Origin: Clostridia bacterium
Lineage (GTDB): Bacteria > Bacillota > Clostridia > Christensenellales > Borkfalkiaceae
DNA: 62,765 bases
Direction: 5' to 3'
Assembly (NCBI GenBank): GCA_017462985.1
Contig: JAFTQB010000012.1
Span: 1 to 62,765, forward strand
Part shown: positions 1 through 7,912 of the stretch, piece by piece
How positions within the stretch are numbered: the stretch's first letter is position 1
How the letters are laid out: the number at the start of each line of letters is the position of its first letter
Notes under the pieces: generated by a model
What the model saw: only the letters and a program-made list of their open reading frames with translations
Told to the model about the DNA's origin: nothing
Databases searched by the model: none
Translations under genes and position numbers: made by a program

Positions 1-561
1 ACGACGACTCCGCTCGTATATCAATCGAGAGATTGGAACCACGGTACGTTCGTAGGTACGATCATGTCTTCGGAAACGACGGCGGCTGCGACGGGCGCGG
101 TAGGCGTGCTTCGCCACGACCCTATGGCTATGAAGCCTTTCATGGGCTATTCGGTTGACCGTTACTTCCAGCACTGGATCGATATGGGCGCGAAAGTGGA
201 AGAAAGCAAGCAACCCAAGATCTTCAACGTAAACTGGTTCCGTCAGGACGAAAACGGCAACTTCATGTGGCCCGGCTTCGGCGACAATATGCGCGTGCTT
301 GATTGGATCTTGGATCGTTGCGAAGGCACCGTTGACGCAAGAGAAACGGCAATCGGTTATCTTCCTTACGCAAAGGATATCAACATCGAAAACTGCGATA
401 TCACGGCGGAAACGCTTGATAAACTCCTCGTGGTAGATAAAGAACGCTGGGCGGCGGAAGCGGAAGAAATCACCGCTTACTACGCTGAAAACTTCGGCGA
501 TAAGATGCCCAAGGAAATCATGGATAACCTTGCGATCTTGAAAGCAAACTGCGCGAAATAA
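1..561 (+). CDS. pckG: Phosphoenolpyruvate carboxykinase (GTP), C-terminal part
   Basis: The reading frame is open from base 1, so the gene starts left of the window and only about the last 186 residues are present. GTP-dependent PEP carboxykinase interconverts oxaloacetate and PEP with GTP/GDP in the cytosol, linking the C4 pool to glycolysis or gluconeogenesis. The fragment shows conserved family segments: VYQSRDWNHG followed by GSETTAAA-like MSSETTAAA, and the nucleotide-site region NVNWFRQDENGNFMWPGFGDN. An internal ATG at 64 is not the start, because homology continues upstream of it. The frame ends in TAA and a strong hairpin terminator follows, so this is the last gene of its transcript. 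Family identity is very likely; the missing N-terminal part cannot be judged. Confidence 0.93.
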   Translation, partial: TTTPLVYQSRDWNHGTFVGTIMSSETTAAATGAVGVLRHDPMAMKPFMGYSVDRYFQHWIDMGAKVEESKQPKIFNVNWFRQDENGNFMWPGFGDNMRVLDWILDRCEGTVDARETAIGYLPYAKDINIENCDITAETLDKLLVVDKERWAAEAEEITAYYAENFGDKMPKEIMDNLAILKANCAK

Positions 562-573
562 TCGCGTGCGAAG

Positions 574-606
574 AAAAAGGTTGTAGCGCCCGCTACAACC
601 TTTTTA
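574..606 (+). terminator. Rho-independent terminator of pckG
   Basis: A near-perfect hairpin (GGTTGTAGCG / CGCTACAACC) is flanked by A5 on the left and T5 on the right, 13 bases after the pckG stop. The A/T symmetry means it could act in both directions. Confidence 0.9.
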
Positions 607-703
607 ATATTACGCTTCTCGCTCCTCGTCGTTCATAGGTTGTTGCTTATAAAAACCGTTTTCCGCTTTATCGTAATAGATACAGACCGGTAAAGGTTGC
701 GGA

Positions 704-859
704 ATGACGCCAAAAGCATTAGCGAAGCGGTTACAAATGGACGAGGGAAATATCAGTAATTGGAAAAAGGGAAAGAATTTGCCCTCGTTAGAAGTGTTTT
801 ACGAGCTTTGCAAGATCTTGGACGTAGGCGTAGATTATTTATTAGGATTGGATAATTGA
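704..859 (+). CDS. Short XRE-type helix-turn-helix protein, probably N-terminally truncated
   Basis: This 51-residue frame starts at an ATG shortly after AAGG. It encodes the core of a Cro/C1-type DNA-binding domain: LAKRLQMDEGNISNWKKGK matches helices 2-3 and VDYLLGLDN is the typical end of the domain. Complete domains of this family usually have about 10-15 more residues (helix 1) before this point. The frame is open upstream only to an in-frame stop at 677, with no better start, so the gene looks 5'-truncated or minimal. Its stop lies one base before the ATG of the downstream flavoprotein gene, so the two may be cotranscribed and the regulator may control that gene. DNA targets are unknown, and it could be a decaying remnant. 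Confidence 0.55.
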   Translation: MTPKALAKRLQMDEGNISNWKKGKNLPSLEVFYELCKILDVGVDYLLGLDN

Positions 860-860
860 G

Positions 861-1403
861 ATGAAAAAAGTACTTATTTTATCGGGTAGCCCCAGACGGA
901 GCGGGAACTCGGATATTTTATGCGATGAATTTATGCGCGGCGCGATAGAAGCGGGCAATCAAGTGGAAAAAATCCGCGTTGCCGAAAAGAAGATCGCGCC
1001 TTGCACGGGCTGTTATTTTTGTAAGGATCACGGGGGCAGGTGCGCGTTCAACGACGATATGGGCGAAGTTTTGCAAAAGATCATCGATTGCGACGTGCTG
1101 GTATTATCTAGCCCCGTATATTTCTATTCGATTTGCGCGCAATTAAAAACCGTGATCGATCGAACGGTGGCGCGTTGGACGGAGATCAAAAACAAAGAGC
1201 TTTATTATATCGCGACGGCGGCGGAGGACGACGAAGATACGATGGACGGAACGCTCGCGTGCTTCCACGGCTTTGCGATGTGCATTGACGGCTACGAGGA
1301 AAAGGGAACGCTGTACGGCAGAGGCGTATACGAAAAAGGCGAGGTGTTAAACCGCCCCGAATTGACGGGAATTGCCTACGAAATGGGCAACAGCATACGG
1401 TAA
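861..1403 (+). CDS. Flavodoxin-fold NADPH-dependent FMN reductase family protein
   Basis: This 180-residue protein has the family N-terminus KKVLILSGSPRRSGNS, which forms the first beta strand and the FMN phosphate loop. A cysteine motif CTGCYFCKDHGGRC follows at about residues 48-61, and SSPVYFYSICAQLKTVIDR is the second flavin-contacting region. Such proteins are cytosolic NAD(P)H-dependent flavin, quinone or iron-sulfur flavoprotein-type reductases; the true electron acceptor cannot be read from the sequence. Length fits the family. It starts one base after the small HTH gene and ends 8 bases before a strong terminator, so the two form a short unit. Symbols such as wrbA are not justified. 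Confidence 0.85.
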   Translation: MKKVLILSGSPRRSGNSDILCDEFMRGAIEAGNQVEKIRVAEKKIAPCTGCYFCKDHGGRCAFNDDMGEVLQKIIDCDVLVLSSPVYFYSICAQLKTVIDRTVARWTEIKNKELYYIATAAEDDEDTMDGTLACFHGFAMCIDGYEEKGTLYGRGVYEKGEVLNRPELTGIAYEMGNSIR

Positions 1404-1410
1404 AAAGAAT

Positions 1411-1440
1411 ACCCCACCCGAACGTTCGGGTGGGGTTTTA
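1411..1440. terminator. Rho-independent terminator after the FMN reductase gene
   Basis: A perfect inverted repeat with arms CCCCACCCGAA / TTCGGGTGGGG and a minimal loop is followed by TTTTATTT. Confidence 0.9.
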
Positions 1441-1449
1441 TTTGCCTTA

Positions 1450-1486
1450 TCGTCCTTGCGAGGCGGCATAGCCGCCGCGGCAATTC
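1450..1486. repeat. Degenerate copy of a TTGCGAG...GCAAT intergenic repeat
   Basis: The segment runs from CCTTGCGAGG to CGGCAATTC around a GGCGGC/GCCGCC hairpin. Its ends resemble the intergenic repeats at 11552-11590 and 12115-12200. It sits between two convergent genes and just touches the acyltransferase stop. The similarity is partial. Confidence 0.4.
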
Positions 1487-2276
1487 ATGTTTCTTCCTCT
1501 TCCAACTTAATATACTCGTATACGCTATAAGTGGAATGTTCCTCGGCGCGCTTTTGCATCGTTTCCATTACGGCGGCGTGTAAACGCTCGGCGTTTTCTT
1601 GCGTGGAAAGCGCGGGATCGGGATAAAACGGACCGTCCAGGTACGTGATCATTTTCGGCGTTTTGGAAAATTTGCGTTTTTGATAGCAGGTGGTCATACA
1701 AATGACAGGGGCGTGAAAGATCGCGGCGTATTTGAAGCTTGCGGAAGAATAAGGGCGGATCCTCGTATAATAGGGCCACACGTGCGCTTCGGGAAAAATC
1801 GTTACGGAAGCGCCCTCTTGCAAGCGTTTTTTGATGCAGCGCAGCATTTCGCGGTTTTGCTTCACGCTTTTCGTGAGCGGGATCGCGCCAATCGAGCGCG
1901 TGATCCATAAAATTCCCGTCAAGGAATTTGCCTGTTCGCCCGCAACGATATAATTTTTGCGGCTCATCTTAATCAAGCTGGGCTGAAAAACGTCCGCAAA
2001 CAGCGCGGTGTGGTTGCCGTAGATCAAATGCCCGCCTTTGAGCGCTTTTACGCCCGCCGATTTTACGAACGTATGATGAAATTTCAGCTTTAAGTACAGC
2101 CACGCAAACGGCTTTAAAAGCAATCGGTAGGCGATGAAGCCGAACAGCCTTTCCAAAGGATTGTTGCTGATATATCGGTAGTTTTCGGGCAAGGGGCGGG
2201 GCGTTTGCACCGTTTTTGCAAAATCGTCCGTCAGCTCGTCGCGGTAATAAAATACTTTTCCTTCTTTAGCGCTCAC
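1485..2276 (-). CDS. Lysophospholipid (1-acyl-glycerol-3-phosphate type) acyltransferase
   Basis: This 263-residue protein resembles PlsC-type acyltransferases, which acylate lysophospholipids or related glycerol derivatives at the membrane. Block I appears as YGNHTALFADVFQPSL: the catalytic His and Asp are separated by five residues rather than the usual four. Later comes TIFPEAHVWPY in place of the classical FPEG block. A hydrophobic stretch near residues 45-65 (FGFIAYRLLLKPFAWLYLKL) suggests membrane association. It overlaps the end of the upstream glycosyltransferase gene by 11 bases, so the pair is translationally coupled and probably acts on one lipid or glycolipid product. Substrate is unknown. 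Confidence 0.78.
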   Translation of the reverse strand: MSAKEGKVFYYRDELTDDFAKTVQTPRPLPENYRYISNNPLERLFGFIAYRLLLKPFAWLYLKLKFHHTFVKSAGVKALKGGHLIYGNHTALFADVFQPSLIKMSRKNYIVAGEQANSLTGILWITRSIGAIPLTKSVKQNREMLRCIKKRLQEGASVTIFPEAHVWPYYTRIRPYSSASFKYAAIFHAPVICMTTCYQKRKFSKTPKMITYLDGPFYPDPALSTQENAERLHAAVMETMQKRAEEHSTYSVYEYIKLEEEET

Positions 2277-3507
2277 TTTGCACCTCGTCGATTTCTTTGT
2301 AAAGGCTATGTTCGATCTTTTCCCAAGTATTTTTCATAAAGATCGCGCGCACGGCGGCGGCAATATAAGAAAATAAAAAGATCGGATGAAAGAAAATCGC
2401 CTTTATTTTCATGCTTTTTGAAATACGGATCAGCCCGTCGTTTGCCCTAAATAAATAAACGGTGAGCAGGACGAGCAGAAAATACACCGCCGCAACTACG
2501 CCGCCAAGGCGTATGGCAAGGGGCGCAAAAATGGCGTTTTTCGTAATGAGCGCGGCGGTGAAAAATCCAAAAAGGCATACCAGGTATGCAATGATTGAAA
2601 GGCAAAGACAAATCACGGGCATGGAAGTAGTGTTGTTCTTTTGTTTTTGCTTATCCTTGGCAACGCCGCTGTGTACGGCGAAAAAGCCGCGCACCCAACG
2701 CGAGCGCTGAACGATCGATTGCCCCATTTTCACGGGCTGTTCGTCGTAGTATACCGCCTCGTCTACGTACGCGCTGCGCCAGCCGTGATTAGCGGCGTAT
2801 GCGGAAATTTCGTAATCTTCCGTGAGCGAAAAGAATTTCCAGCCCCCAAGCTCTTTCAGTCGTTCGGCGCGGATAAAAAATCCCGTGCCTGAAACGGTGA
2901 TGGGCTTTCCAATTGCGGTGCAAGGCTGATTGACGAGCGTATTCAACGCCAAAAAGGTGAGCGCGCTCGCCGCGCTTACGACGGAAATATTCCAATCCTT
3001 ATTATCCCGCCTACCGCAAGCAAGGTCGTAGCCGGCGGCGTACGCGTCGTTGAGCCGTAGGAAAAAATCTTTTTGCACTAGGTTGTCCGCGTCAAGAATA
3101 CAAAACGCGTCGTAGGGTTCCCCGCTTTGGAAAATGCTTTGTAAACATTCGTCGAGCGCGTAGCCCTTGCCGATATTTTGTAAGTTTTCGCGGAAAAACA
3201 GTTTTATTTGCGGGTATTTTTTTACGATTTGTACGGTAGGATCGTCGGGCGTTTCCACAATAATATAAATATCTTGCTTGTCCGCAGGGTAATTCGCCGC
3301 AAGCACCGATTTGATATTCGCTTCGATCACCTTCGATTCGTCCCTCGCGGGGATCAAAACGGCGAATTTAGCGTAAGTTTTTGCCCGTGGGAACTGCGTT
3401 CTCTTGCCCGCCCCCTTGCAAAACCTTACGAGCGTGGGCAACGATAACGCCGCAAATAGCGCGATGAAAACGATACAAGCCCACTCAAAGTAATAAAAAA
3501 CAATCAT
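2266..3507 (-). CDS. Membrane-bound family 2 glycosyltransferase
   Basis: This 413-residue protein has one N-terminal membrane segment and about three at the C-terminus (from MPVICLCLSIIAYLVCLFG onward), with a cytosolic GT-A domain between. GT2 signatures are in order: FAVLIPARDES, the metal-binding ILDADN, GTGFFIR, the acceptor-site TEDYEIS, and QRSRWVRG, a QxxRW-like block. The architecture matches processive or polyisoprenyl-independent GT2 enzymes that act at the inner membrane surface. The start at 3507 was chosen because GGAG lies just upstream; an ATG 66 bases earlier has none. A promoter at 3545-3573 drives it, and the acyltransferase gene overlaps its end. The sugar and acceptor are unknown. 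Confidence 0.85.
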   Translation of the reverse strand: MIVFYYFEWACIVFIALFAALSLPTLVRFCKGAGKRTQFPRAKTYAKFAVLIPARDESKVIEANIKSVLAANYPADKQDIYIIVETPDDPTVQIVKKYPQIKLFFRENLQNIGKGYALDECLQSIFQSGEPYDAFCILDADNLVQKDFFLRLNDAYAAGYDLACGRRDNKDWNISVVSAASALTFLALNTLVNQPCTAIGKPITVSGTGFFIRAERLKELGGWKFFSLTEDYEISAYAANHGWRSAYVDEAVYYDEQPVKMGQSIVQRSRWVRGFFAVHSGVAKDKQKQKNNTTSMPVICLCLSIIAYLVCLFGFFTAALITKNAIFAPLAIRLGGVVAAVYFLLVLLTVYLFRANDGLIRISKSMKIKAIFFHPIFLFSYIAAAVRAIFMKNTWEKIEHSLYKEIDEVQSER

Positions 3508-3544
3508 ATTTTCTCCAACTGTAATAATTTTATATGACATTCCT

Positions 3545-3573
3545 ATTATAGCGGATAAATATGGAAAAGTCAA
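3545..3573 (-). promoter_or_regulatory. Sigma-A type promoter for the glycosyltransferase-acyltransferase pair
   Basis: Read on the minus strand, TTGACT is followed after 17 bases by a perfect TATAAT. It lies about 40 bases upstream of the glycosyltransferase start at 3507. Confidence 0.8.
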
Positions 3574-3894
3574 AGAAAATTGCGTGAAAATATGATTGAC
3601 CGTTTGGAAAAGGTTTATTCTGTTTATAGCAAAGCCCTGCGGTGAAGCCCCTTGACTCTTACGGCAAGATAAACGCCCCGAAGTACAACTCCGAGGCGTT
3701 TACCTAATAGGATAAGGGGGAAAATGATGAGCTATGTAATGTATTCGGTTGTTCAACCGATTTACAAGTATATTTTAACACGCAAGAGAAAAAAAGTAAA
3801 TGCTTTGCAAATAAATTTTTAAAAAATTTTTTTTCGATAATATTCGCACAATTTTTGTGAAAAATTAACATTTTTAAGGCGAAAAGTGAAAAAA
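3574..3894. other. AT-rich intergenic region between glycosyltransferase and spmB
   Basis: This 321-base gap separates the divergent glycosyltransferase promoter from the end of spmB. It holds a hairpin (TAAACGCC / GGCGTTTA, about 3671-3703) without a T-run, and a candidate 32-codon ORF at 3724-3822. The rest is homopolymer-rich A/T sequence with no other recognisable signal. Confidence 0.6.
3724..3822 (+). CDS. Candidate small ORF (32 residues) with a strong ribosome binding site
   Basis: AAGGGGG lies just before two tandem ATG codons, an unusually good Shine-Dalgarno for a random frame. The peptide begins MMSYVMYSVVQPIYKYILTR and ends in a Lys/Arg-rich tail, so it could be a small basic amphipathic or membrane-associated peptide. 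No family is recognised. The following gene is on the opposite strand, so this would be a stand-alone unit. It could equally be chance. Confidence 0.3.
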   Translation: MMSYVMYSVVQPIYKYILTRKRKKVNALQINF

Positions 3895-4410
3895 TCACAA
3901 AAAACGGCACAGGAAACAGCAAAAAATTACGCAGACGAGATAGGAAAGCAAGGCAAGGCCGATCGCCAAAGGTAATTTTTTGCGTTTTATGCCCGCAAAA
4001 TAGACTGCCGCAACGTAAAAGATCGTTTCCGCTGTGCCGTAGGCAACGCACGCGCAACGGGAAACGTAGCTATCTGCGCCGTAGCGGGTTAGGATTTCCG
4101 AAAGCACGGCGATCGAGCCGCTGCCCGATAACGGCTTGATGAGTATCAAGCCCGCAATTTCTTGCGGTACGCCCGTCGCTTCGAATACGGGCGCGAGAAA
4201 TTCCAAAATTTTATCTTCCAAGCCGCTCGCGGTGAGCAGACGAGCCAAGAGCGTTACGGTAACGAGATAGGGGAATACCGAAACGACGAGGGGGATCGCT
4301 TTTGCCGCGCCCTTGGTGTAGCTATCGTACACCTTGACTTTTTTGACGGAAGCGAAAATAAACGAGCCGATAAAAAGAATGGGGATAATGCACGCAAAAA
4401 CAACGTTCAT
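3895..4410 (-). CDS. spmB: Spore maturation protein B
   Basis: This 171-residue membrane protein has several hydrophobic segments and the nucleoside-recognition (Gate) domain typical of SpmB. Diagnostic stretches are KVYDSYTKGAAKAI, IPLVVSVFPYLVTV and ILIKPLSGSGSIAVL. In Bacillus and Clostridium, SpmA and SpmB act together in the developing spore and affect core dehydration and heat resistance; the exact transport step is not known. The start is the ATG that overlaps the spmA stop (ATGA), giving direct translational coupling. An upstream in-frame methionine would lie inside spmA. Presence of the pair is good evidence that this organism forms endospores. Confidence 0.92.
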   Translation of the reverse strand: MNVVFACIIPILFIGSFIFASVKKVKVYDSYTKGAAKAIPLVVSVFPYLVTVTLLARLLTASGLEDKILEFLAPVFEATGVPQEIAGLILIKPLSGSGSIAVLSEILTRYGADSYVSRCACVAYGTAETIFYVAAVYFAGIKRKKLPLAIGLALLSYLVCVIFCCFLCRFL

Positions 4411-5006
4411 TTTGCACCTGCCCTTTGTATTTTTGTGAATTTTGCCTGTTTTTTGCTTTTTCTGCCCAAGCAGAGCCAAGTTAAAAAGCACGCTAAAACG
4501 GTGGAGAGCGTCGTGCAGATGAGCGTGGGTAAAATAATATCCGCAGGCGCGCCGCTTCCCAGCGAGGCGCGAATGCCCACCACGGAAGTGGGCAAAAGCT
4601 GAATGCTCGTGGCGTTGAGCGCAAAGAACATGCAGGAAGCGTATTCCGCGTGCTCCGTTTTATCGAGAAGCTGCGCCGCTTTGATGCCGTACGGCGTCGC
4701 CGCGCCGCCGATCCCCAAAAGATTGGCGGAAAGGTTGACGGAGATCGCCGTGAGAACCTCTTTATCGTCCGTGCGGAACAGGCGTTTGCAAAGAGGTTTC
4801 AAGGCTTTGGATAAAAGATTGGTCAAGCCGCAATCCTCCCAAACCTGCATCAAGCCTAGCCAGATCGCGTAGGAAGCGAGGAGAGCAACGCAAAGCGAGG
4901 CGGCGGATGAAGCGCTGTCTAAAACGGTGGATAAAAAGAGTTCGGGGTTAAAAAAGAGCAGGCAGATCGCCGCGGCGAGAAATAATAAGGTGAAAATCGC
5001 GTTCAT
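4407..5006 (-). CDS. spmA: Spore maturation protein A
   Basis: This 199-residue integral membrane protein starts MNAIFTLLFLAAAICLLFFN. It carries SpmA-type motifs: SASSAASLCVALLASYAIWLG, VWEDCGLTNLLSKAL, and ISVNLSANLLGIGGAATPYG. SpmA is the partner of SpmB in spore maturation. The start at 5006 fits the family's N-terminus; a longer in-frame extension upstream looks like non-coding sequence running into the divergent metG promoter region. No strong Shine-Dalgarno precedes it. The gene ends in TGA overlapping the ATG of spmB. Confidence 0.92.
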   Translation of the reverse strand: MNAIFTLLFLAAAICLLFFNPELFLSTVLDSASSAASLCVALLASYAIWLGLMQVWEDCGLTNLLSKALKPLCKRLFRTDDKEVLTAISVNLSANLLGIGGAATPYGIKAAQLLDKTEHAEYASCMFFALNATSIQLLPTSVVGIRASLGSGAPADIILPTLICTTLSTVLACFLTWLCLGRKSKKQAKFTKIQRAGAK

Positions 5007-5141
5007 AAGATATGATATGATTGTCCGCGGCGCGCTTATGCGTAAAATCGGGCGGTAAAAATCGTAAAAGCGTGCAAATCGGTTTACAAATTCTGCGCAA
5101 AGTTGTATAATAATTTCGTATACCAACGAGCGGAGGTTATC

Positions 5142-7121
5142 ATGGCAGAGAAAAAACCTTACTATATTACGACGGCGATCGCCTATACTTCGGGCAAGCC
5201 GCATATCGGCAACACCTACGAAGCGATTTTAGCGGACGCGATCGCGCGGTTTAAGCGCAAGCAGGGCTATGAAGTCTTTTTCCAAACGGGCACGGACGAG
5301 CACGGGCAAAAGATTGAAGAAAAAGCGGCGAAAGCGGGCGTTTCCCCGCAAGCGTTCGTGGACGAGGTGGCGGGAACGATCAAAAATATTTGGGATCTCG
5401 TAGGCACTTCCTACGACCGTTTTATGCGCACGACGGACGAAGAACATTGCCGTCAGGTTGCGAAAATTTTTAAAAGATTTTACGATCAAGGGGATATTTA
5501 TAAAGGGGAATACGAGGGAATGTATTGCACCCCTTGCGAATCCTTTTGGACGGAAAGCCAGCTCGTCGAGGGCAAGTGCCCCGATTGCGGCAGGGAAGTG
5601 AAGCCCGCAAAGGAAGAAGCGTACTTTTTCAAGATGGGGAAATATGCCGACCGTTTGATCGAGCATATCGAAAAACACCCCGAATTTATTCAGCCCGTTT
5701 CCAGAAAGAACGAGATGATGAACAACTTCCTCAAAAAAGGCTTGCAGGATCTTTGCGTATCACGCACCTCGTTCAAGTGGGGGATTCCCGTCAGCTTTGA
5801 CGAGCGCCACGTCGTATACGTATGGCTGGACGCGCTCACCAACTATATCACGGGGATCGGTTTTGACGCGGACGGTAACCACGGCGAAAATTATCAAAAA
5901 TTCTGGCCCGCCGATCTGCATTTGATCGGGAAGGACATTTTGCGTTTCCACACGATCTATTGGCCCATCTTTTTGATGGCGCTGGGCGAACCGCTTCCAA
6001 AGCAAATTTTCGGGCATCCTTGGCTGTTGCAAGGGGACGGAAAGATGAGCAAGAGCAGGGGCAACGTAATCTACGCGGACGACCTTGCAAGATTGTTCGG
6101 CGTGGACGCCGTGCGGTATTTCGTATTGCACGAGATGCCGTTTGAAAGCGACGGGCAGATCACTTGGGAGCTGGTTGCGGAACGCTTCAATACCGATCTT
6201 GCCAACGTTTTAGGCAACCTCGTGAGCCGTACGATCGCCATGATCGGTAAATATTTCGGCGGCACGGTGCAAAGAAGCGAAGCGGCGAACGAGCAAGATC
6301 CCGACGGCGAATTTAAAGCCACCGTTTGCGAAACGGTGAAAAAGGTGATCGAAAAAGCGGACGCGCTCCGTATTTCCGACGCGATTTTCGAAATTTTCAC
6401 CGCTCTTCGCCGCGCCAATAAATATATCGACGAAACGATGCCTTGGGCGCTTGCGAAAGACGAGAGCAAAAAACAGCGCCTGAACGACGTTCTTTATAAC
6501 CTTGCGGAAACGATCTTGATTTCGGCAACGCTCTTGGAAAGCTTTATGCCCGAAACGGCGGCGAAGATTTTCGCGGCGTTCAACGCGGAAACGAGGAGCT
6601 TGGAAGAATGTAGCGTATTCGGCAAGTATGCTTCCGTTACGGCTACGGCGATCCCGCCGCTGTTCGCGCGCCTTGATTTTAAGACGATAGAACCGGAGAT
6701 CGAAAAGATCAAAGCGGAGCAGATCGCGCAGGCGCAAGCGGCTGAAAGCGCGCCTGCTACCCCCGAAACGGAAGAAAATACGCAAACGGCGCCGTTGATC
6801 GCGTTTGAGGATTTCGAAAAAGTACAGCTTCGCGTGGGCGAGATCATTGCCTGCGAAAAAGTGCCCAAGTCCTCGAAGCTTTTGCACGAAACGGTGCGCT
6901 TTGGCAACGAAGTGCGCTCCGTGGTATCGGGGATCGCCAAGCACTATACTCCCGAAGAAATGGTGGGCAAAAAGGTGGTGTTCGTAACTAACCTTGCGCC
7001 CAGAAAGATCTGCGGGATCTTATCTGAGGGTATGATCTTGGCGGCGGAAGACGAAAACGGCACGCTCGCGCTCGTCGTTTCCGATAAAGACGAGCTGGAA
7101 AGCGGCGCGTCCATTCACTGA
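5142..7121 (+). CDS. metG: Methionyl-tRNA synthetase with C-terminal tRNA-binding domain
   Basis: This 659-residue class I synthetase charges tRNA-Met in the cytosol. Visible are the HIGH-type motif PHIGN near the N-terminus, a zinc-knuckle-like region with CTPC and CPDC pairs, the KMSKS loop in DGKMSKSRGN, and an anticodon-binding helical region. After a low-complexity linker (about residues 530-555) comes a Trbp111/EMAP-like domain starting FEKVQLRVGEI, as in Bacillus-type MetG. The start at 5142 is supported by GGAGG a few bases upstream. It is the first gene of a tight run with tatD, a radical SAM gene, a membrane protein and ksgA; tatD begins two bases after its stop. Confidence 0.97.
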   Translation: MAEKKPYYITTAIAYTSGKPHIGNTYEAILADAIARFKRKQGYEVFFQTGTDEHGQKIEEKAAKAGVSPQAFVDEVAGTIKNIWDLVGTSYDRFMRTTDEEHCRQVAKIFKRFYDQGDIYKGEYEGMYCTPCESFWTESQLVEGKCPDCGREVKPAKEEAYFFKMGKYADRLIEHIEKHPEFIQPVSRKNEMMNNFLKKGLQDLCVSRTSFKWGIPVSFDERHVVYVWLDALTNYITGIGFDADGNHGENYQKFWPADLHLIGKDILRFHTIYWPIFLMALGEPLPKQIFGHPWLLQGDGKMSKSRGNVIYADDLARLFGVDAVRYFVLHEMPFESDGQITWELVAERFNTDLANVLGNLVSRTIAMIGKYFGGTVQRSEAANEQDPDGEFKATVCETVKKVIEKADALRISDAIFEIFTALRRANKYIDETMPWALAKDESKKQRLNDVLYNLAETILISATLLESFMPETAAKIFAAFNAETRSLEECSVFGKYASVTATAIPPLFARLDFKTIEPEIEKIKAEQIAQAQAAESAPATPETEENTQTAPLIAFEDFEKVQLRVGEIIACEKVPKSSKLLHETVRFGNEVRSVVSGIAKHYTPEEMVGKKVVFVTNLAPRKICGILSEGMILAAEDENGTLALVVSDKDELESGASIH

Positions 7122-7122
7122 G

Positions 7123-7908
7123 ATGTATCTTGATATCCACGCCCATTTAACGGGCGAAGAATACGGCGCGGCGGGCGGTCTGCAAGGGCTGATCGGGCGC
7201 GCGAAGGCGGCGGGAGTGGAGCGTATCGTCGCGTGCGGATACGACGTGGATTCCTCGTTTTTATCCATGCGATTTTCCGAGGCGCACGAAGAAATCTACT
7301 TTTGCGCGGGCTTTCATCCGAGCGAGCTGCATAAATATAAAGAGGGGGATTTCGAGCGGCTGAAAGCGCTCTGCGCCCACGAAAAGTGCATCGGCGTGGG
7401 AGAGATCGGTTTGGATTATCATTTCGACGATAACCCGCCCAAGCAAACGCAACGGGAAGCGTTTATCGAGCAGCTGAAAATGGCGCACGCTCTTTCTTTG
7501 CCCGTCGTGATCCACAGCCGCGACGCGGCGGAAGAAACGCTGAATATCCTCGCCGAGCATAAAGCGCTTTTAGCGTGCGGCGGGTTGATGCACTGCTATT
7601 CCTATTCCGCGCAAATGCTTTTGCGCTTTTGCGATTTGGGGCTGTACTTTTCTTTTGGCGGCACGTCCACGTTCAAGAACGCGAAAAAGGTACACGAAAG
7701 CGTTCAAGCCGTACCTGCCACCCGCATTTTGACGGAAACCGACTGCCCTTACCTTACGCCTACGCCCTATCGCGGCACGTTTCCCAACGAGCCGAAACAT
7801 ATTCCCGTCATCTTAAAAAATCTCGCGGCGCTTCGCCAAGAAAAGGAGGAGGAGCTGAAAGAGCAGATCGCGAAAAACGCGCGTACGCTTTTTGTTAAGC
7901 TTCGTTAA
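7123..7908 (+). CDS. tatD: TatD family metal-dependent hydrolase (DNase)
   Basis: This 261-residue TIM-barrel hydrolase is typical for the family. Metal ligands are recognisable in the N-terminal DIHAHLTG, in GEIGLDYHFDD, in VIHSRDAAEE and in the MHCYS block, with ETDCPYLTP near the end. TatD enzymes are cytosolic nucleases or phosphodiesterases linked to DNA repair and turnover; the physiological substrate here is unknown. The ATG begins two bases after the metG stop, and the metG-tatD-ksgA order is common in Firmicutes. The next gene belongs to the TatD-associated radical SAM group. Confidence 0.95.
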   Translation: MYLDIHAHLTGEEYGAAGGLQGLIGRAKAAGVERIVACGYDVDSSFLSMRFSEAHEEIYFCAGFHPSELHKYKEGDFERLKALCAHEKCIGVGEIGLDYHFDDNPPKQTQREAFIEQLKMAHALSLPVVIHSRDAAEETLNILAEHKALLACGGLMHCYSYSAQMLLRFCDLGLYFSFGGTSTFKNAKKVHESVQAVPATRILTETDCPYLTPTPYRGTFPNEPKHIPVILKNLAALRQEKEEELKEQIAKNARTLFVKLR

Positions 7909-7912
7909 AGCA

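Noticed and set aside
64-561. A complete gene starting at the ATG at 64
   Set aside because: Conserved PEP carboxykinase sequence continues upstream of this ATG to the window edge, so the gene is simply cut off.
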